Below, in pieces: positions 6,653 to 9,097 of a DNA stretch of 9,097 nucleotides (position 1 is its first letter; the number at the start of each line of letters is the position of its first letter). A program made the position numbers and the translations under genes. This DNA is from an uncultured Peptostreptococcaceae bacterium (GTDB lineage: Bacteria > Bacillota > Clostridia > Peptostreptococcales > Anaerovoracaceae): positions 1 through 9,097 of the forward strand of contig CAJOQI010000155.1 in assembly GCA_905236895.1 (NCBI GenBank), read 5' to 3'. The notes under the pieces were generated by a model that saw nothing but the letters and a program-made list of their open reading frames with translations, was not told the DNA's origin and searched no databases.

Positions 6653-7191
6653 TATTCCTTAAACACTTCTTTGTTATTGATTGTATAAGAGATACCTGAA
6701 TATATGGTCATGACAATTGATGCCCAGAGAAAGATCTTGGCCAATATAATTATAATTTCCAAATCCGGATTTCCTGTCCAGGCCTTCTGAAATAATAAAA
6801 GCGGGACAGCTATCATCTGAAGAACGGTTTTGATTTTGCCACCCATATCCGCTGCAATAACGATCCCCTTTGATGCGGCGACTGTTCTCATGCCTGCAAC
6901 CAGGAATTCCCTTGCAAGAATTACAATCAGCATCCAGGCGGGAACCAATCCGTCAGCAACAAAGAGGCAGAAGGCGGAATAAACCAGCACCTTATCTGCT
7001 AAGGGATCCATTATCTTTCCGAAGTTTGTAACAAGATTGTATTTACGGGCGATCTTACCGTCCAATAAATCGGTAAGTGAGGCCAAGATAAAAATAATAA
7101 AGGCAGTATAACAATGCCCCGTCAAATAAGCGGCTATAAAGAAAGGAACCGCTATAACCCTTCCCACTGTAAGTTTGTTGGGTAAATTCAT
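6652..7191 (-). CDS. pgsA: CDP-diacylglycerol--glycerol-3-phosphate 3-phosphatidyltransferase
   Basis: PgsA is an integral membrane enzyme that joins CDP-diacylglycerol and glycerol 3-phosphate to make phosphatidylglycerophosphate, the first step to phosphatidylglycerol. The CDP-alcohol phosphotransferase signature D-G-x2-A-R-x8-G-x3-D-x3-D is complete: D44, G45, A48, R49, G58, D62 and D66. Hydrophobic stretches (about 12-40, 68-95, 118-135 and 145-170) suit a multi-pass membrane protein. I chose the ATG at 7191 (179 residues, beginning MNLPNKLTVGR, as usual for the family) with AAAGG 8 bases upstream. The frame stays open further upstream through an ATG at 7209 and a TTG at 7278, but that stretch is explained by the 6S RNA gene. 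It overlaps cinA by one base. Transcription probably comes by read-through from the promoter at 7390-7418. Confidence 0.96.
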   Translation of the reverse strand: MNLPNKLTVGRVIAVPFFIAAYLTGHCYTAFIIFILASLTDLLDGKIARKYNLVTNFGKIMDPLADKVLVYSAFCLFVADGLVPAWMLIVILAREFLVAGMRTVAASKGIVIAADMGGKIKTVLQMIAVPLLLFQKAWTGNPDLEIIIILAKIFLWASIVMTIYSGISYTINNKEVFKE

Positions 7192-7210
7192 CTTAAAAGC
7201 CTTTCTCATA

Positions 7211-7383
7211 AAAATACCCGGAAGCCCCGCCAGGAATAATTGACGCCCTATCAACCTGATAGGTGGGTATTCTGCCAACTGATTCTGAAGTCCACTCGAG
7301 GAGGCTTTTCATATTCAGCCGGACGCCGAATTCCCGAAGAAAAACTGTAGGTTCAATTATGTTCCCCAGCATGAGTTCCAGGC
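7211..7383 (-). ncRNA. ssrS: 6S RNA (candidate)
   Basis: About 173 bases with a strong promoter at one end and TTTTT at the other. The two ends pair: 7384-7376 (TGCCTGGAA) with 7223-7215 (TTCCGGGTA), nine pairs including two G-U. Inside this lies a second helix, GGAA-CA-TAATTGA (7365-7353) with TCAATTATTCC (7243-7233). The 3' strand then carries a small perfect hairpin, CCTATCA/TGATAGG (7263-7247), preceded by CCCA. The middle (about 7342-7284) folds as an apical arm with GTCC/GGAC and GGCT/AGCC helices. A closing stem, an open central region with a 3'-strand CACC hairpin and an apical arm are the layout of 6S RNA, which binds sigma-70/A RNA polymerase holoenzyme by mimicking an open promoter. 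E. coli 6S has the same CACC-hairpin-GGG arrangement. The call rests on structure and length, not on a model score. Confidence 0.7.
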
Positions 7384-7389
7384 AATTAG

Positions 7390-7418
7390 ATTATATCATA
7401 TAAGCTCTTAAATATCAA
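7390..7418 (-). promoter_or_regulatory. Strong sigma-A promoter of the 6S RNA / pgsA unit
   Basis: A -35 box TTGATA (7418-7413), a 17-base spacer and a perfect -10 box TATAAT (7395-7390). The -35 box overlaps the stop codon of the upstream lipoprotein gene. The start point predicted from spacing, about 7383-7384, coincides with the first base of the 9-bp closing stem of the RNA, which supports both calls. Confidence 0.85.
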
Positions 7419-8002
7419 AGTTTGTCAAAGCATTCCTTAAGATTATCCCTAAGCTCTTTTTCCTGTTCATCCGTAAGTGGAAGCGTTGCATTATTTCCGT
7501 CAGTTACGGAGCAATCACAGTTTGCAACTATCTTGCCGTTTTTGATGAAAAACATATCGGGAACATAGAGATGGGGAATATTAACAGCATCAAGTTGCAG
7601 ATAATCACCAAAAAGTTCAGCGAATATATCATAGTCGTCTATATCCAGATTATTGGACCAAGAAGGATCCTTTCTTGTATTAAGATATCCGATCTTACCG
7701 CCATATTCCTTTACGGCTTCAGCCACATATGGAAGTGCTCTATTGCAATATGGACAACTTTCGAAGGATGCTATAAAAGCAAAGGTCTCCCCCTTCTCCA
7801 TAAGTTCCTGGATTTCCTTAACTGTTACATCTACCCAGAATTCCTCTCCATCGTAGTCGGCCATGGTTTTATAGCCGGTGAAAGGCTCCGTAGCTTTATC
7901 CTCAAAGGGATCCTTTTTCTTTCCTATTCCTGTGCTGCACGAAGTTAATAATACCAGTAAAGAAATAATCGTTGCGATTACCATAATAGTTGTTTTTCTC
8001 AT
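7415..8002 (-). CDS. Thioredoxin-fold lipoprotein (bacteriocin-accessory/PedC-like)
   Basis: The 195-residue protein begins with a lipoprotein signal peptide: MRK, a hydrophobic core to about residue 19, and the lipobox LTSC with C22 as the lipidated cysteine. It should therefore be anchored outside the cell membrane. After a charged linker comes a thioredoxin fold: strand TFAFIASF (73-80), the active-site CPYC (C83, C86), and the cis-proline region YVPDMFFIKNGKIV (P148). A second Cys pair, NCDC (C162, C164), follows in the last strand region and is not part of the standard fold. The role is probably an extracytoplasmic thiol-disulfide reaction; the closest family I recall is the bacteriocin transport accessory (PedC/BrcD) type, but no bacteriocin genes are visible. 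AGGGAG lies 7 bases before the ATG. It is transcribed ahead of the 6S RNA gene, with no terminator in between. Confidence 0.85.
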   Translation of the reverse strand: MRKTTIMVIATIISLLVLLTSCSTGIGKKKDPFEDKATEPFTGYKTMADYDGEEFWVDVTVKEIQELMEKGETFAFIASFESCPYCNRALPYVAEAVKEYGGKIGYLNTRKDPSWSNNLDIDDYDIFAELFGDYLQLDAVNIPHLYVPDMFFIKNGKIVANCDCSVTDGNNATLPLTDEQEKELRDNLKECFDKL

Positions 8003-8014
8003 AGTTGATCTCCC

Positions 8015-8039
8015 TTCAGTTCTGAATTATAACATGTTA
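8015..8039. repeat. Two adjacent palindromes over the lipoprotein-gene promoter
   Basis: TTCAGTTCTGAA (8015-8026, 5-bp arms and a 2-base centre) and TAACATGTTA (8030-8039, a perfect 10-bp palindrome) lie side by side on either side of the lipoprotein -10 box (8026-8031). Such placement suits operator sites. No regulator can be named from the sequence. Confidence 0.45.
8026..8031 (-). promoter_or_regulatory. -10 box of the lipoprotein gene
   Basis: A perfect TATAAT lies 23 bases before the ATG at 8002. The -35 position at 17-base spacing reads TATTAA, a poor match, so the promoter is either weak or helped by an activator. Confidence 0.55.
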
Positions 8040-8067
8040 AAGGATTATTTAATATATTGTTTTTTTC

Positions 8068-8076
8068 TGATATAAT
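8068..8076 (+). promoter_or_regulatory. Extended -10 promoter of the diguanylate cyclase gene
   Basis: TGATATAAT is a perfect -10 box with the TG extension. The -35 region (8048-8053, TTTAAT) is poor, as is common for extended -10 promoters. Transcription would begin near 8083, giving a leader of about 22 bases that contains the GGAGGGGA ribosome site. Confidence 0.65.
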
Positions 8077-8104
8077 GGACCCAAGATTATTTGGAGGGGA
8101 AAGT

Positions 8105-9034
8105 ATGGAAAACAATAAAGCTACTCTTTATGAGAATATGAATTTATTTGATATCTACGGTGCCATTATTTCCAAGATGCAGGATGGCGCTTATTTTGTT
8201 GATACAAATAGAAAGATTCTTTTCTGGAATGCTGCTGCTGAAAGGATTACGGGATATACGAAGGAAGAAATAATCGGAAAGGACTGCCCTTCATCCGGTC
8301 TTAATCATATAGACGAAGAAGGCCGTCCTCTCTGTCAGGTGGGTTGTCCCCTCTTTGCTACCAATATCGACGGAAAAGAAAGGCAGGAAAGAGTTTTTGT
8401 GCGTCATAAGAACGGCCACAGAATTCCGGTGAGAGTGAATATCTTCCCCATTCGCATGGGAGAAGAGATCGTAGGGTCCATAGAGCTTTTCACCCAGGAC
8501 TCTCCCACCAGCTACGACGATACACTTATAACAAAGCTTAGCGGCATGGCCATGCACGACGAATTGACCAAGCTTCCCAACCGTCGCTATCTTGAAAGCT
8601 TCTTAAACTATAAGCTTTCTCAGCACAGACATTTCGGTCAGAAATTTGCCGTAATCTTTGCTGATATAGATGACTTCAGCGCTTTTAACAATAACTACGG
8701 TCACGAGGTGGGAGATGCGGTCCTCCTAAGCATTGCGGAAACCATCAAAAAGAATACCAACAAAGAAGACCTAATCGGCAGATGGGGCGGCGAAGAATTT
8801 GTGGGCATATATACCATTTCCAATGACTACGAAGGAACTATATTAGCGGACAATTTTAGAAAGATAATCGAGCAAACGGAAGTGAATCATAATGGCGAAC
8901 AGCTCCACGTAACCATATCCGTAGGCGTCACAATAGTAAAACTTGACGATACTGCCGAAACAATTGTGGACCGGGCGGACAGGATGATGTATCAATCAAA
9001 GAACAAAGGAAAGAATAAAGTTACCAGCGACTAA
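8105..9034 (+). CDS. PAS-domain diguanylate cyclase (GGDEF)
   Basis: The 309-residue protein should make cyclic di-GMP from two GTP. Residues about 14-130 are a PAS sensor domain (DGAYFVDTNRKILFWNAAAERITGY). It has a cysteine-rich insert with C61, C77 and C81 plus H68 (GKDC...NHIDEEGRPLCQVGCPL) that could hold a metal or sense redox state. Residues about 146-309 are the GGDEF domain: TKLPNRR, the metal site D187-D190 in FADIDDF, GHEVGD (199-204), and the active-site signature GGEEF (228-232), which is the catalytic form. The inhibitory RxxD site upstream of it reads NKED (219-222), so product inhibition through that Arg is probably lost. No membrane segment or signal peptide is seen, so it is cytoplasmic. 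I chose ATG 8105 because GGAGGGGA lies just upstream; an in-frame ATG at 8057 precedes the promoter's -10 box and is unlikely. It stands alone, divergent from the lipoprotein gene. Confidence 0.94.
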   Translation: MENNKATLYENMNLFDIYGAIISKMQDGAYFVDTNRKILFWNAAAERITGYTKEEIIGKDCPSSGLNHIDEEGRPLCQVGCPLFATNIDGKERQERVFVRHKNGHRIPVRVNIFPIRMGEEIVGSIELFTQDSPTSYDDTLITKLSGMAMHDELTKLPNRRYLESFLNYKLSQHRHFGQKFAVIFADIDDFSAFNNNYGHEVGDAVLLSIAETIKKNTNKEDLIGRWGGEEFVGIYTISNDYEGTILADNFRKIIEQTEVNHNGEQLHVTISVGVTIVKLDDTAETIVDRADRMMYQSKNKGKNKVTSD

Positions 9035-9097
9035 AAGAAGACCTGCATTCCGCAGTGCCTTATTCCTCGATTGGTAGTGTAAATAATTCTGTGTAAA

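Noticed and set aside
7192..7278. A 29-codon N-terminal extension of pgsA starting at TTG 7278
   Set aside because: PgsA family members begin close to MNLPN. The extension contains no membrane or enzyme motif, has no good ribosome site, and its bases are explained by the paired 3' half of the 6S RNA candidate.
8057..8104. Earlier ATG at 8057 for the diguanylate cyclase
   Set aside because: It lies upstream of the -10 box (8071-8076) and so would not be transcribed from that promoter; the ATG at 8105 has a strong GGAGGGGA ribosome site.
9035..9097. Possible terminator after the diguanylate cyclase
   Set aside because: The best pairing (GCA/TGC around 9041-9055) is three base pairs and no T-run follows; the true terminator may lie beyond the window.
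1..9097. CRISPR arrays, insertion sequences, phage or defence genes
   Set aside because: No regularly spaced repeats, terminal inverted repeats, transposase, integrase or known defence motifs were seen; the genes are mostly core functions with uniform codon use.

Overview
The window looks like a chromosomal housekeeping segment from a low-to-moderate GC Gram-positive anaerobe, most likely a clostridium of the Lachnospiraceae type. The basis is the Firmicutes-style LexA box in front of recA, strong AGGAGG ribosome-binding sites, sigma-A promoters, the rplU-rpmA-obg order and the B12-binding radical SAM family. No mobile element, CRISPR array, tRNA or rRNA is visible.

Minus strand, in the direction of transcription (right to left). 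First comes a thioredoxin-fold lipoprotein gene (8002-7415). Its last bases hold the -35 box of a strong promoter that drives what I read as a 6S RNA gene (about 7383-7211). The 6S RNA gene is followed directly by pgsA (phosphatidylglycerophosphate synthase), cinA (overlapping pgsA by one base) and recA with its own LexA-boxed promoter. Then come rplU (L21, with its own promoter and a structured leader), rpmA (L27), a hairpin terminator or attenuator, obg, and a large gene open at the left edge. That last gene reads without a stop from 1839 to base 1. It encodes an N-terminal HD phosphohydrolase domain fused to a B12-binding/radical SAM module.

Plus strand: one gene only, a PAS-GGDEF diguanylate cyclase (8105-9034), divergent from the lipoprotein gene. 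The 102-base divergent region holds both promoters and two adjacent palindromes. The last 63 bases (9035-9097) hold no gene or convincing terminator that I can see.

How the genes relate: pgsA, cinA and recA form a membrane-lipid, NAD-salvage and DNA-repair cluster. rplU, rpmA and obg form the conserved large-subunit ribosomal protein and ribosome-assembly GTPase cluster.

The points most worth a second look are: the HD-radical SAM fusion; the 6S RNA gene abutting pgsA; L27 made directly in mature form with the prp protease gene absent from its usual place; a HeH/SAP-like tail on L21; substitutions in normally conserved nucleotide-binding motifs of Obg (Cys165 in the P-loop, Ala213 in switch II); and a perfect inverted repeat around the rplU -10 box. 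I did not find a clearly new defence or mobile system.
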